The notes: generated by a model not told the origin, from the sequence alone. Shown: positions 1 through 8,380, counted from the first letter of the stretch. The stretch: 32,391 nucleotides of DNA from DSBN01 sp041686355 (GCA_041686355.1 JAWLDZ010000021.1:1-32391), one strand, 5' to 3'. Translations and numbers: made by a program.

Positions 1-38
1 GGTGATAATAATTCCATATCGGGCTACTTTACGTGCGA

Positions 39-2390
39 TTAAAAGACAATGTCAATCACCTCTTGCATCGTTTCAACCGGTCGAAAGTCGATCCCCTTTT
101 TGACATGCTCGGGAATCTCCTCCAGATCTTTGCGGTTTGCCCTTGGAATGATGATGGTTTTGACCTTGTTCCGCCGGGCGGCAATAGTTTTTTCCTTCAG
201 TCCGCCTATAGGCAGCACCTTCCCGACCAGAGAGAGTTCGCCTGTCATTGCGACGTTTTTGCGGATCGCCTTCTGCCGCATCAGCGAGATCAGGCTGGTG
301 GCCATTGTGATACCCGCAGAGGGGCCGTCCTTAGGAGTTGCGCCCTCGGGTATGTGCAGGTGGATCTGATTGTTCTCAAAGTACTTCTGGTCGATTTTGT
401 ACTGGGCTGCAATGTGACGGACGAAGGTATAGGCGATGTTTGCCGACTCCTGCATTATGTTGCCCATCTGTCCGGTCAAACGAAAGCCCTCTTTTCCGGG
501 GTTGTTCACTGATTCGATCAGCAGGGTATCGCCTCCATAGTTTGTCCAGGCCAGGCCAAGGGCGGTTCCCGGGCTATCGGCCCGTTTTACCTCATCCTTC
601 CGGAAGGTCGGCTGTCCAAGAAACTCCTCGATGTTGTCTTTGTTCAGTATGAAGGGTGTCTCGGCCTCATCCATAATCAGCTTTCGGGCGATCTTGCGGT
701 GAATCTTATCCAGGCTTTTTTCAAAATTCCTTACCCCCGCTTCACGGGCATAGTCGGTTGCGATTGAGGAGAGAGCGGATTTGTTGTAGCGCACATGTTT
801 CTTTTTTAGTCCCGACCGCTCCAGCGACTTCGGTATCAGGTATTTCTTTGCAATTGCAATTTTTTCCTCTTCAATGTAGCCGGAAAGGCGAATAACCTCC
901 ATCCGGTCGAGCAGAGGTCTTGGAATCGTATCCAGCGTATTTGCGGTGGTGATAAACAGAATATTCGATATATCAAAGGGCAAGTCCAGGTAATGGTCCC
1001 GGAATGCGACGTTTTGTTCAGGATCCAGCACTTCCAATAGGGCGGAGGAAGGGTCTCCCTGAAAAGAGGCTCCCAGCTTGTCGATTTCGTCGATCATAAA
1101 GACCGGATCTTTCCGCTTTACGATTTTCAGCCCTTGAAGAATTTTACCAGGCATTGCACCTACGTATGTGCGTCGGTGTCCTTTGATCTCGGCCTCGTCG
1201 CGCATACCACCAACGGAGAAACGGAAGAACTCCTTTCCAAGTGCTCGGGAAATCGATTTTCCTACCGATGTCTTTCCAACCCCCGGGGCACCGACCAGGC
1301 ACAGGATTGAACCCTTGGTGTCCTGCTTCAGTTTGCGGACTGCCAGGTACTCGAGAATCCGGTTCTTTACGTCCTCCAGCCCATAGTGGTCCTGCTCAAG
1401 TACCTTGTAGGCTTCTTCCATCTGAAAGTCTTCTCGCTCCGGTTCCTGCCAGGGCAGGGAAATGATGGTATCGAGGTAGTTACGGGTTACAATGAACTCG
1501 GAACTGTTGGGATCCATCAGCGAAAACTTCTCCAGCTCCCGCTTGACCTGTTCTTCGACTTCCCCCTCAAGGTCGAGCTTTTCGATAGCCTCTTTGAAGC
1601 GCATATATTCACTGCTTTTGGAGTCGGTGGGCATGCCCAACTCCTCTTTGATCTTTTTTAACTCTTCCTTGAGGAAGTAATCGCGCTGGCTCTTTTCTAT
1701 TTTTTCGTTAATCTCCTGCTGAATTTTTTTCTGTATTTTCAGCAGTTCCTGCTCCTTTTTAATATACATCAAGACCGATTCCATCCGCTTGTACACATCT
1801 ACTGTTTCAAGAATCTTCTGCTGCTCCTCCCGCTGGATATTTAGGATAGAGGTTATAAAGTCGGCTACTTTTCCGGGGTGGTCTATATTGACCATGTTCA
1901 AGCGCATTTCTTCGGAAAACAGCGGGTTGTCTTCAGACAGCTGTTTCATCTCCGATATCAATGAGCGGGTAAGTGCCTTTACTTCGTCGGACGAATCGTT
2001 CTCATCTTCCAGGTATTCCACCGCGGCACTTAAAGGATACTCCTCGGAAAGGAACTTTTTAATCTTGAAGCGTTTCAGGGTTGATATAAATATATTATAG
2101 CCGCCGTCGGGAAGATTGATTTTCTTTACAATTTTTGCAACGGTACCGATTCGGTGCAGCTCCAGGCCGTACTTGCTGTGGGAATCTTCATCTCCTTCAC
2201 CATCTCTGGTGAGGGTGAGTCCAATCATACTGTCACCGTTCATCGCCTTATCAATAACTTCAATGTCATCTTCTTCCTGAATCATTATGGGGGTGAAAAT
2301 ACCAGGAAAAATCGGCTTGCCCGTAAGGGGCATTATAAACAAGCGGTTCGGCATTATTTGATCGGCAGGTACAATTTGTCTATCTGACAT
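39..2390 (-). CDS. lon: ATP-dependent protease Lon
   Basis: Cytoplasmic AAA+ serine protease that unfolds and degrades misfolded and regulatory proteins. The 783 residues match the usual size of bacterial Lon. The order is an N-terminal LON substrate-binding domain (about 15-210), a coiled-coil linker, an AAA+ module with Walker A GAPGVGKT (367-374) and Walker B FMIDEIDK, and a C-terminal protease domain. The catalytic dyad is visible as Ser691 in KDGPSAG and Lys734 in GGLKEK; their 43-residue spacing equals that of E. coli S679/K722. The ATG start is preceded by AGAGGAGA. The gene is divergent from recO and its stop lies 38 bases from the window edge. A promoter and a hairpin sit upstream (see those entries). 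Identification is certain. Confidence 0.98.
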   Translation of the reverse strand: MSDRQIVPADQIMPNRLFIMPLTGKPIFPGIFTPIMIQEEDDIEVIDKAMNGDSMIGLTLTRDGEGDEDSHSKYGLELHRIGTVAKIVKKINLPDGGYNIFISTLKRFKIKKFLSEEYPLSAAVEYLEDENDSSDEVKALTRSLISEMKQLSEDNPLFSEEMRLNMVNIDHPGKVADFITSILNIQREEQQKILETVDVYKRMESVLMYIKKEQELLKIQKKIQQEINEKIEKSQRDYFLKEELKKIKEELGMPTDSKSSEYMRFKEAIEKLDLEGEVEEQVKRELEKFSLMDPNSSEFIVTRNYLDTIISLPWQEPEREDFQMEEAYKVLEQDHYGLEDVKNRILEYLAVRKLKQDTKGSILCLVGAPGVGKTSVGKSISRALGKEFFRFSVGGMRDEAEIKGHRRTYVGAMPGKILQGLKIVKRKDPVFMIDEIDKLGASFQGDPSSALLEVLDPEQNVAFRDHYLDLPFDISNILFITTANTLDTIPRPLLDRMEVIRLSGYIEEEKIAIAKKYLIPKSLERSGLKKKHVRYNKSALSSIATDYAREAGVRNFEKSLDKIHRKIARKLIMDEAETPFILNKDNIEEFLGQPTFRKDEVKRADSPGTALGLAWTNYGGDTLLIESVNNPGKEGFRLTGQMGNIMQESANIAYTFVRHIAAQYKIDQKYFENNQIHLHIPEGATPKDGPSAGITMATSLISLMRQKAIRKNVAMTGELSLVGKVLPIGGLKEKTIAARRNKVKTIIIPRANRKDLEEIPEHVKKGIDFRPVETMQEVIDIVF

Positions 2391-2428
2391 ATATTCTCCT
2401 CTGATAGGTTTTTAAGAATTTTGGGTGA

Positions 2429-2465
2429 ATGAGGACTGCAGAAATGCTGCACTTTTAGTCCTCAT
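2429..2465. repeat. Inverted repeat at the predicted 5' end of lon mRNA
   Basis: The arms ATGAGGACT (2429-2437) and AGTCCTCAT (2457-2465) are perfect 9-base complements. Inside them GCAG (2438-2441) pairs with CTGC (2447-2450) around a 5-base loop, leaving a 6-base bulge (2451-2456). It overlaps the predicted +1 of lon, so it could be an operator or a 5'-UTR hairpin. It does not match the CIRCE consensus. There is no adjacent T-run, so it is not a standard terminator. Confidence 0.6.
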
Positions 2466-2470
2466 CATAA

Positions 2471-2499
2471 AAGATAATCAAAAATGGAGCTGTGTTCAA
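2471..2499 (-). promoter_or_regulatory. Predicted sigma70-type promoter of lon
   Basis: On the minus strand, TTGAAC (2494-2499) and TATCTT (2471-2476) are separated by 17 bases, with 4 of 6 consensus matches in each box. Transcription would start near 2464, at the edge of the inverted repeat 2429-2465. The call is by eye only. Confidence 0.45.
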
Positions 2500-2574
2500 A
2501 TCGAAACCCTGTTCAATCAGTGCAATTCAGAGCGGCCTCTGTACATTGAAGCGGCAGTGTCGTATTATTGGTTC

Positions 2575-3315
2575 ATGGCTCGAAACTTTCACACCGAAGG
2601 GGTGATTCTAAAGACGTACAGGGTTGCCGAGTACCATAAAGGCCTGGTAATTATTTCCCCCGACCTCGGGGTTTTGCATGCGACCGCTTTTGGCGCGTAC
2701 AAGGGAAAGAGCAAACTTTCCGGGGTAAGCGAGCCGTTTACCAGGGGCGACTTTCTGCTGTACCACGATCCGGTTAAAGATCGGTACAAAGTAAGCGAAA
2801 TTATGCCCCGCAGCTACCATGAAGAGCTGCGCTCTGATTTAGACCGTTATTACACGGGCTTATTCTGGTCCGAACTAATAATAAAATCCTTTGGCGGCGG
2901 AAGCGAGTATAGTCAGTTGTATTATCTGCTGCAGGCATCACTCAAGTTTTTAGGCAATACTCACCACGTTGAGCGGGCAAATCTGCAGTTTGTGTGGCGT
3001 TATCTTGATATTACCGGATTTCTGCCTGACCTCACCCTGTGCGCGGGCTGTGGACGCGAGATCAGCGAGACGGATGTGTTGTACTGGCAGGATGGGGAGT
3101 TTGTAGGGCAGGAGTGTGTGCTCGCCCCGGATCTGCACCGCTTGAGCCCGGCCGCCAGGAAGTACGTGCTGCATACCGGCCGCTTGGCACCGGAGCAGAC
3201 CGAGGCAATCGGGCTTAGCAGCACGGAACAGGCAGGTTTGAAAAAGCTTCTGTACGCTGTGCTCGAAGATGTGATAGGGTTTCGACTGAATACGCTGCAG
3301 CAGGGAGTAGTATGA
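2575..3315 (+). CDS. recO: DNA repair protein RecO
   Basis: Recombination mediator that, with RecR (and RecF), loads RecA onto SSB-coated single-stranded DNA in gap repair. The 246 residues fit the family. An N-terminal OB-fold begins MARNFHTEGVILK, and a helical domain carries a zinc-binding-like CAGC (Cys156, Cys159) plus Cys181; the fourth cysteine of the classical site is not obvious. The frame is open upstream to 2425, but the OB-fold begins exactly at ATG 2575, so I take that start. There is no good ribosome-binding site in front of it. The stop overlaps the thpR start by four bases (ATGA), indicating coupled translation. Confidence 0.9.
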   Translation: MARNFHTEGVILKTYRVAEYHKGLVIISPDLGVLHATAFGAYKGKSKLSGVSEPFTRGDFLLYHDPVKDRYKVSEIMPRSYHEELRSDLDRYYTGLFWSELIIKSFGGGSEYSQLYYLLQASLKFLGNTHHVERANLQFVWRYLDITGFLPDLTLCAGCGREISETDVLYWQDGEFVGQECVLAPDLHRLSPAARKYVLHTGRLAPEQTEAIGLSSTEQAGLKKLLYAVLEDVIGFRLNTLQQGVV

Positions 3316-3860
3316 GACTTTTTACCGCTGTTCCTGTACCTGAGTCTCTGCAAGAGGAAATTATTGTAAGCACCGCATCCTTACGCGGGCGCTATCCGAA
3401 GCTCAAGTGGGTCTCACAGCAGGCATTACACATAACTCTCAATTTTTTAGGTGAGATAGAGGAAGAGACAGCTCCTCAGATACTGAATGCCATGGAGGCT
3501 GTGAAGCCGGTGTTCAAATCCTTTGGTTTGGAATTCAAGGGTTTAGGAGTTTTTCCGCGACGCGGACCGGCGAGGGTAGTCTATTTGGAACCGCAACGGG
3601 GAATACAGCAATGTCAAAAACTGCAACAGGCTCTGGCCAGACAGTTAGCTGTGTATGCTCCTCCTGAACGTAAAAAGTTTAAACCCCATCTTACGATTGC
3701 CAGAGTGAAACCCCATACCGACTGGCCCGAGCCGGAAAATGAGGGAGCCAATATTGCCTTTAGTTTTACTGTGCAGCGGGTAGTATTGTACAAATCGATT
3801 CTGAAGCCTGATGGCGCACACTACGAAGAGGTGGGAGCGATTACCGCTCAGATAAGTTAA
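3312..3860 (+). CDS. thpR: RNA 2',3'-cyclic phosphodiesterase (2'-5' RNA ligase family)
   Basis: A 182-residue member of the 2H phosphoesterase superfamily. Family members hydrolyse 2',3'-cyclic phosphate ends of RNA and were first described as 2'-5' tRNA-half ligases. The two signature tetrapeptides are present: HITL (His40, Thr42) and HLTI (His126, Thr128). The N-terminus MRLFTAVPVPESL is typical of the family. The start overlaps the recO stop, and recJ follows 10 bases after the stop, so the three genes are probably co-transcribed. The physiological substrate of bacterial ThpR is not settled. Confidence 0.92.
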   Translation: MRLFTAVPVPESLQEEIIVSTASLRGRYPKLKWVSQQALHITLNFLGEIEEETAPQILNAMEAVKPVFKSFGLEFKGLGVFPRRGPARVVYLEPQRGIQQCQKLQQALARQLAVYAPPERKKFKPHLTIARVKPHTDWPEPENEGANIAFSFTVQRVVLYKSILKPDGAHYEEVGAITAQIS

Positions 3861-3870
3861 AAGGAATGCT

Positions 3871-5985
3871 ATGAAATGGAATAAAGCAGATATCGAAAAA
3901 GATATTGTTCGTGCAATTTCTGAAAAGTACGATATAGAGCTGCTTATGGCGGCAATTATGGTTCGTCGAGGCGTGACCGAGCCGGAACAAATTAAGTTCT
4001 ACCTGGAAAATGATCTTATGTTCTCCCATAATCCCTTCCTATTTACGGAGATGGAGGATGCCGTCGACCGTATCCAACAGGCAGCGAAGGAGGGCGAAAA
4101 GGTTAAAATTTTCGGTGACCGCGATGTGGATGGAATAACCTCGACTGTGCTGCTCAAGGAAGCGCTGAACAAACTTGGGATTGAAGCGGAGTGGGCCCTT
4201 CCCCTCGGGAATGACCCCTACGGTTTGAGCCTTGAAATTGTCGAAGAGTTCGCAGCAGCAGAGGGCGAGCTGCTGATTACCGTGGATTGCGGCATTTCGA
4301 ATATTGCCGAAATTACCCGGGCTGCTGAACTGGGTGTTGATACCCTTGTTATAGACCATCACAACCCGCAGGAGGAGCTTCCTCCGGCCGTGGCGATTAT
4401 CGACCCGAAGATTTCCGAATCCGGCTACCCCTTTCGCGATCTAGCCGGCTGCGGAGTAGTAGCAAAGCTAATCTGGGCACTCGAGTTCAGCCAAACCGAA
4501 ATGTACAAAGAGGAGTTGGTGTTTCTGCACGCTCGTCCCGGAAATGATACGGTTATTTTAGATGCAGTAAAAGTCTGTAATTTGGTGGAGACAGACCGAC
4601 TTTCAGAGAATCTTGTGCCGGGAATAGTTCGGCCCGACCAAACCCGCTTGGCCTCTTTTTTGCTGAACACCCAGATATTGGTGTATAACGAACAACAGCA
4701 GCGCCTGCTGCTGCAGAAGGTCTTTGGCCCGCAGGTTGATATAAATGTACTTGATGTAGCTCCGGAAATATGGAAGCAAATTCCGAAACTTCAGAATATG
4801 AGCTTATTAAAAATTGGCGATCGCAGCCGTTCCAACCGGTATGCCTCCGGTATGGTAAGTGAGATAGATGTGTTTCTCAGTTTGTTTCATTCTTATGTGC
4901 TCCGGCGTTATCCGGCTTTATCAACTGATTTTGATAAGCACCTTGATTTAGTGGCGCTGGGCACTTTGGCGGACCTTATGCCGCTGCATGGTGAGAACCG
5001 TCTGCTGGTCAGGCGCGGGATGGAGCAGTTGAACTCGGTTGAACGGGCTGGAATCCATCAGCTCCTACTGCAGCAGCGTTTGTTAGGCAAGCGTTTAAGT
5101 ACCACCGATGTGGGGTGGCAGATTTCTCCGGTTATCAATGCCACCGGACGTCTGGGAGTGCCGAATAAGGCGGCGGAACTGTTAATTACCGAGGATTCAG
5201 CCACTCGGCAAGCCCTGGCTGAAGAGGTGGTAGGTCTGAACCGAGAGCGTAAGAAATTGGGAGAAGCCGCATGGAAAAAGGTTCTACCTAAAGCACAACG
5301 TAGTTACGATGACCTTAACGGCCGGATGGTACTGGTAAAGGATAAATCGATCCACCGGGGGATAACCGGTATACTGGCGGCACGGCTGGTGCAGTTTTTT
5401 GGCGTTCCCGCAACGGTTGTGGCCGATCTGCAGACTCACCTTGTTGGCTCAATGCGGAGTGTGAAGGGGTTTCATCTAAAGGGTTTTCTGCAGAACTTTG
5501 AGGATATTTTTCTGGATTATGGGGGTCACGACTATGCCGCCGGTTTCAGCCTGAATTACGAACAATTCGATGAGTTCCACCAACGCTTTAGCAGTGCTGT
5601 TGCAAAGTTAAAGCCCCACGATCAGGGCGATGAAGTGCTGGAAATAGATGCTGAACTGCCGGCAAACTATCTGAACCCGGATTTACACAAACTAGTAGAG
5701 CAGTTCGAGCCTTATGGCGAAGATAGTCCGCCGATCATCTTTCTAACACGCCGCTTAAAAATAGAGAATGTCGACCTGGTTGGAAAGGGGGATCAGCAGC
5801 ATGCGAAACTGCTGCTGGATTCCGGCGGGTATAAGTGGCCGGCAATTTTTTGGAGAGCCGCCGAGCGGGTAAACCGTGATTTCGCCTTAGGTGATACAGT
5901 GGATGTAGTCTTTCGGCTGGGGCGAAACTACTTTCAAAATACCGAAACATCTCAGTTAACCATCTTGGATATAAAAAGAGTCTGA
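3871..5985 (+). CDS. recJ: Single-stranded-DNA-specific exonuclease RecJ
   Basis: 5'-to-3' single-strand DNA exonuclease of the DHH phosphoesterase superfamily, working in RecF-pathway recombination, mismatch repair and base excision repair. Visible motifs are DRDVDG (Asp83, Asp85, Asp87), VDCGIS, DHH (Asp162-His163-His164) and, in the DHHA1 domain, GGH (551-553). A C-terminal OB-like segment follows. At 704 residues it is longer than E. coli RecJ (577), mainly because about 150 residues (roughly 205-355) are inserted between the AGCGVVAKL segment and DLVALGTLADLMPL. The start ATG is preceded by AAGGAA. It follows recO and thpR closely, which supports a repair operon. Confidence 0.95.
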   Translation: MKWNKADIEKDIVRAISEKYDIELLMAAIMVRRGVTEPEQIKFYLENDLMFSHNPFLFTEMEDAVDRIQQAAKEGEKVKIFGDRDVDGITSTVLLKEALNKLGIEAEWALPLGNDPYGLSLEIVEEFAAAEGELLITVDCGISNIAEITRAAELGVDTLVIDHHNPQEELPPAVAIIDPKISESGYPFRDLAGCGVVAKLIWALEFSQTEMYKEELVFLHARPGNDTVILDAVKVCNLVETDRLSENLVPGIVRPDQTRLASFLLNTQILVYNEQQQRLLLQKVFGPQVDINVLDVAPEIWKQIPKLQNMSLLKIGDRSRSNRYASGMVSEIDVFLSLFHSYVLRRYPALSTDFDKHLDLVALGTLADLMPLHGENRLLVRRGMEQLNSVERAGIHQLLLQQRLLGKRLSTTDVGWQISPVINATGRLGVPNKAAELLITEDSATRQALAEEVVGLNRERKKLGEAAWKKVLPKAQRSYDDLNGRMVLVKDKSIHRGITGILAARLVQFFGVPATVVADLQTHLVGSMRSVKGFHLKGFLQNFEDIFLDYGGHDYAAGFSLNYEQFDEFHQRFSSAVAKLKPHDQGDEVLEIDAELPANYLNPDLHKLVEQFEPYGEDSPPIIFLTRRLKIENVDLVGKGDQQHAKLLLDSGGYKWPAIFWRAAERVNRDFALGDTVDVVFRLGRNYFQNTETSQLTILDIKRV

Positions 5986-5988
5986 ATT

Positions 5989-6942
5989 ATGTACAGATCT
6001 ATCATTTCTTTCTTTGTGTGTAATGTTTTTGAAAGCAAATTGGCAGCAGCAGTTTTCATCTTTCTGATGATCAGCAGTGTTGCCGCCGGTGACCCGCTCC
6101 AGGCCCAAGCGGGAGAGGTACTTGTGCTGGATCATACCAGTGAACGAGGGATGCTGCATGTGGTAGCAATGTTTTCACCCAATGGTGAAGAATTAGGTCG
6201 CTTTCAGAGCTTTTCGCTGCAGAATAGGCCCGACCCCGACTGGAGCGACAGAAGTCTGCAGCGAGTACTGGTGCCTCTCTCTTCTACCATTCGCAAAGGC
6301 ACCTACGGTTTGTCATTTTTTACTCAGGAAGGGGAATTGTTGGAAGAACGGGAGCTAGAAATTACCGGCAGGAGCTTTCGCAGTGAGACTATCCCTTTAA
6401 ACTATTCCCTGACTGAACTGCGCAGCTCCAAGGATCCTAAAAAATACCAGGAGTCCCTTAAAATTCAGGATATTTATGCGGAATTCAATCCTCAGAAAGT
6501 TCTCGGCAGCATGAGTTTGAGCTTTCCCCTTCCCCCAAAGGAATCCGGGAGCTACCGAGTTACCTCGGAGTATGGAGACCGCCGCATTTACTCCTATTCA
6601 GATGAAAGCACCGCCAGGTCTATCCACAGCGGTATTGATTTGGCTGCACCAATCGGTACGCCCGTTTTGGCAGTAGACGCGGGACAGGTAGTTTTAGCAG
6701 CCGACCGGATAATCTCCGGATACAGCGTAGTCATCGAGCACCTTCCTGCGGTGTATTCTGTCTATTTCCACCTCGATAGTCTAGATGTAGAGCCGGGAAA
6801 TCGGGTACAGGCGGGCCAACAGATAGGAACGGTAGGTATGACCGGCTTGGCTACCGGACCGCATCTGCACTATGAGGTGAGGGTAAATGGAGTTGCAGTA
6901 GACCCTGCTATGCTTAGTAAAACGAATGCCGCCAACCGGTGA
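5989..6942 (+). CDS. M23-family (LytM-like) metallopeptidase, exported
   Basis: A 317-residue predicted peptidoglycan endopeptidase or LytM-like activator. A hydrophobic N-terminal segment (about 15-34) should export or anchor it in the cell envelope. A beta-rich middle region is followed by the M23 domain from about residue 185. Zinc ligands are visible as His213 and Asp217 (HSGID) and the HLH motif (His292, His294) in GPHLHYEV, so the catalytic set looks complete and the protein is probably an active enzyme. The gene starts three bases after the recJ stop without a clear ribosome-binding site, suggesting translational coupling. Substrate specificity cannot be read from the sequence. Confidence 0.9.
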   Translation: MYRSIISFFVCNVFESKLAAAVFIFLMISSVAAGDPLQAQAGEVLVLDHTSERGMLHVVAMFSPNGEELGRFQSFSLQNRPDPDWSDRSLQRVLVPLSSTIRKGTYGLSFFTQEGELLEERELEITGRSFRSETIPLNYSLTELRSSKDPKKYQESLKIQDIYAEFNPQKVLGSMSLSFPLPPKESGSYRVTSEYGDRRIYSYSDESTARSIHSGIDLAAPIGTPVLAVDAGQVVLAADRIISGYSVVIEHLPAVYSVYFHLDSLDVEPGNRVQAGQQIGTVGMTGLATGPHLHYEVRVNGVAVDPAMLSKTNAANR

Positions 6943-6969
6943 TATATACAAAATTCAGAACTGCTCATG

Positions 6970-6998
6970 TTGACAGAAAATGATTAAACTGCCACAAT
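6970..6998 (+). promoter_or_regulatory. Predicted sigma70-type promoter of rpsU
   Basis: A perfect TTGACA (6970-6975) and CACAAT (6993-6998, 4 of 6) are separated by 17 bases. The implied start of transcription is near 7005, downstream of the ATG at 6999 that would give a longer open frame. This argues for the shorter rpsU product. Confidence 0.6.
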
Positions 6999-7040
6999 GT
7001 GGCCAGTCCTTTGGGCTGTACAAGAAAATGGAAGGGGGTG

Positions 7041-7256
7041 ATGATAATCGCCTATATTAGAGTAGATGAGACCGAACCGCTGGAAAAAGCGCTCAAACGT
7101 TTTAAAAGAATAGTTGAGAAAGAGGGAATAATTCGTGAATGGAAAAAACGCGAGTACTTTGAGAAACCTTCAACTATCAAAAACCGCAAACGGAAAGCTC
7201 TCGAGCGCAAGCAGATGAAAAAACTGCGCAAACTGCAGTCAATGAAAAACTACTAA
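7041..7256 (+). CDS. rpsU: 30S ribosomal protein S21
   Basis: Small basic ribosomal subunit protein of 71 residues. The body AYIRVDETEPLEKALKRF, then the segment EKEGIIREWKKREYFEKP and a lysine/arginine-rich tail, is characteristic of bS21. The in-frame ATG at 6999 lies before the predicted transcription start, so it is rejected. The strong ribosome-binding site AAGGGGGTGAT (7032-7042) overlaps the chosen ATG. This leaves open that translation begins slightly downstream (see finding). The gene has its own promoter and a strong terminator, so it is likely a single-gene transcript. Confidence 0.92.
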   Translation: MIIAYIRVDETEPLEKALKRFKRIVEKEGIIREWKKREYFEKPSTIKNRKRKALERKQMKKLRKLQSMKNY

Positions 7257-7285
7257 TTGCAACTGTAACACAATAGTCGCATAAA

Positions 7286-7323
7286 GGGGTGCTGAGATCT
7301 TGATCTCATGCACTCCTTTTTTT
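7286..7323 (+). terminator. Rho-independent terminator of rpsU
   Basis: A long stem pairs GGGGTGCTGAGATC (7286-7299) with GATCTCATGCACTCC (7302-7316), with one bulged base and one G-U pair around a two-base TT turn (effective loop larger). A run of seven T follows directly. This is a textbook intrinsic terminator 29 bases after the rpsU stop. Confidence 0.9.
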
Positions 7324-7436
7324 ATTAATGAGGGCTTTTAACTTGGTGAGAGCTTGTGTTGCAGCCTGTTGTATTTACGCAAAAACAAATATATACAATA
7401 AAATATTACCGAAAACATAAATAATGCAATTCTTGT

Positions 7437-7465
7437 TTGACACATTCAATAGGATAGAGTAGGAT
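7437..7465 (+). promoter_or_regulatory. Predicted promoter of the serA-like/serC/lrp/gcvT unit
   Basis: TTGACA (7437-7442) and TAGGAT (7460-7465) are separated by 17 bases. The implied transcription start is near 7472, about 20 bases before the ATG at 7493. The preceding stretch 7324-7436 is very A/T-rich and holds no gene that I can see. Confidence 0.55.
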
Positions 7466-7492
7466 TAAAACACAAATTTACAAGGAGGCTCT

Positions 7493-8380
7493 ATGCTGAT
7501 TCTTATATCCGATGCCTTTGATTCATCACTACCTGATAAATTAAAAACTTTTGGCGAAGTAACGACAGATACCGAACGGTTATCTGAAGCCGATGTTGTG
7601 CTTGTACGCAGCAAAACCAAATGTACCCGTGAATATATCGATTCCGCCCCCAAGCTCAAACTTATTATTCGCGGTGGAGTGGGGATCGACAATATCGACA
7701 AAGAGTATGCAGAAAGTAAGGGCATACAAGTACGCAACACTCCCAAGGCCTCATCTATTGCCGTCGCAGAACTTGCCTTTGCGTTGATGCTGAGTATCCC
7801 GAACCACATTGTGGTGGGGCATAACAGTATGCAGAAGGGTGAATGGCTGAAAAAGAAGCTAAAACGAACCGAGTTGTACGGAAAAACTCTCTGTTTGGTT
7901 GGAATTGGTAATATTGCTACTGAAGTAGCCAAGCGAGCTGCCGCCTTCGGGATGAAGGTTGTGGCGTATGATAAGTTTGTAAGTGAAAGTGAATGGGCGG
8001 AGATGAAGTCGTCTCTGGAAGAGGCGGTGAAAGATGCCGACTATATTTCCTTGCACCTGCCGCTTAATCAAAGTACAGAACGCCTCATCGATGAGGATCT
8101 TATTTCAGCGTTTAATAAAAGACCGGTTATCATTAACACCGGCCGTGGACCCACGGTGAATGCACACGATATTAAAGCTGCCCTCGAAAGCGGTGCTGTC
8201 AGTTTTTTTGCCACCGATGTGTGGCCGAGCGATCCGCCGGCAGGGGATGACCCTATTTTGAACGCTCCGAATACACTGACCACACCCCACATTGGAGCAA
8301 GCACTGTAGAAAACCTGCTGCGAATTGGCGATGAAGCCTATAGCATTATAAAAGAAGCTGTTGATGGAGGAAAAATATGA
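7493..8380 (+). CDS. serA: D-3-phosphoglycerate dehydrogenase-like protein (short form, no ACT domain)
   Basis: D-isomer-specific 2-hydroxyacid dehydrogenase, 295 residues. By its overlap with serC it probably oxidises 3-phosphoglycerate to 3-phosphohydroxypyruvate, the first step of serine synthesis. The NAD-binding glycine motif is GIGNIA in LVGIGNIATEVAKRA. Active-site Arg218 (NTGRGP) and His266 (TPHIGAS) are present. The position of the usual catalytic Glu is Asp247 (WPSDPP), 29 residues after the Arg as in E. coli SerA. There is no C-terminal ACT domain, so serine feedback of the E. coli type is not expected. AAGGAGG precedes the ATG. The stop overlaps the serC start by four bases. Another 2-hydroxyacid substrate remains possible. 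Confidence 0.85.
   Translation: MLILISDAFDSSLPDKLKTFGEVTTDTERLSEADVVLVRSKTKCTREYIDSAPKLKLIIRGGVGIDNIDKEYAESKGIQVRNTPKASSIAVAELAFALMLSIPNHIVVGHNSMQKGEWLKKKLKRTELYGKTLCLVGIGNIATEVAKRAAAFGMKVVAYDKFVSESEWAEMKSSLEEAVKDADYISLHLPLNQSTERLIDEDLISAFNKRPVIINTGRGPTVNAHDIKAALESGAVSFFATDVWPSDPPAGDDPILNAPNTLTTPHIGASTVENLLRIGDEAYSIIKEAVDGGKI

Noticed and set aside
33..652. Open frames on the + strand at the left edge
   Set aside because: They lie wholly antisense to lon, whose protein is conserved end to end, and have no ribosome-binding site or recognisable product.
2425..2574. N-terminal extension of RecO from the ATG at 2425
   Set aside because: The added 50 residues have no RecO similarity and overlap the lon promoter and hairpin; the OB-fold begins at 2575.
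6999..7040. Longer rpsU product starting at 6999
   Set aside because: It starts before the predicted transcription start and its extra residues do not belong to S21.
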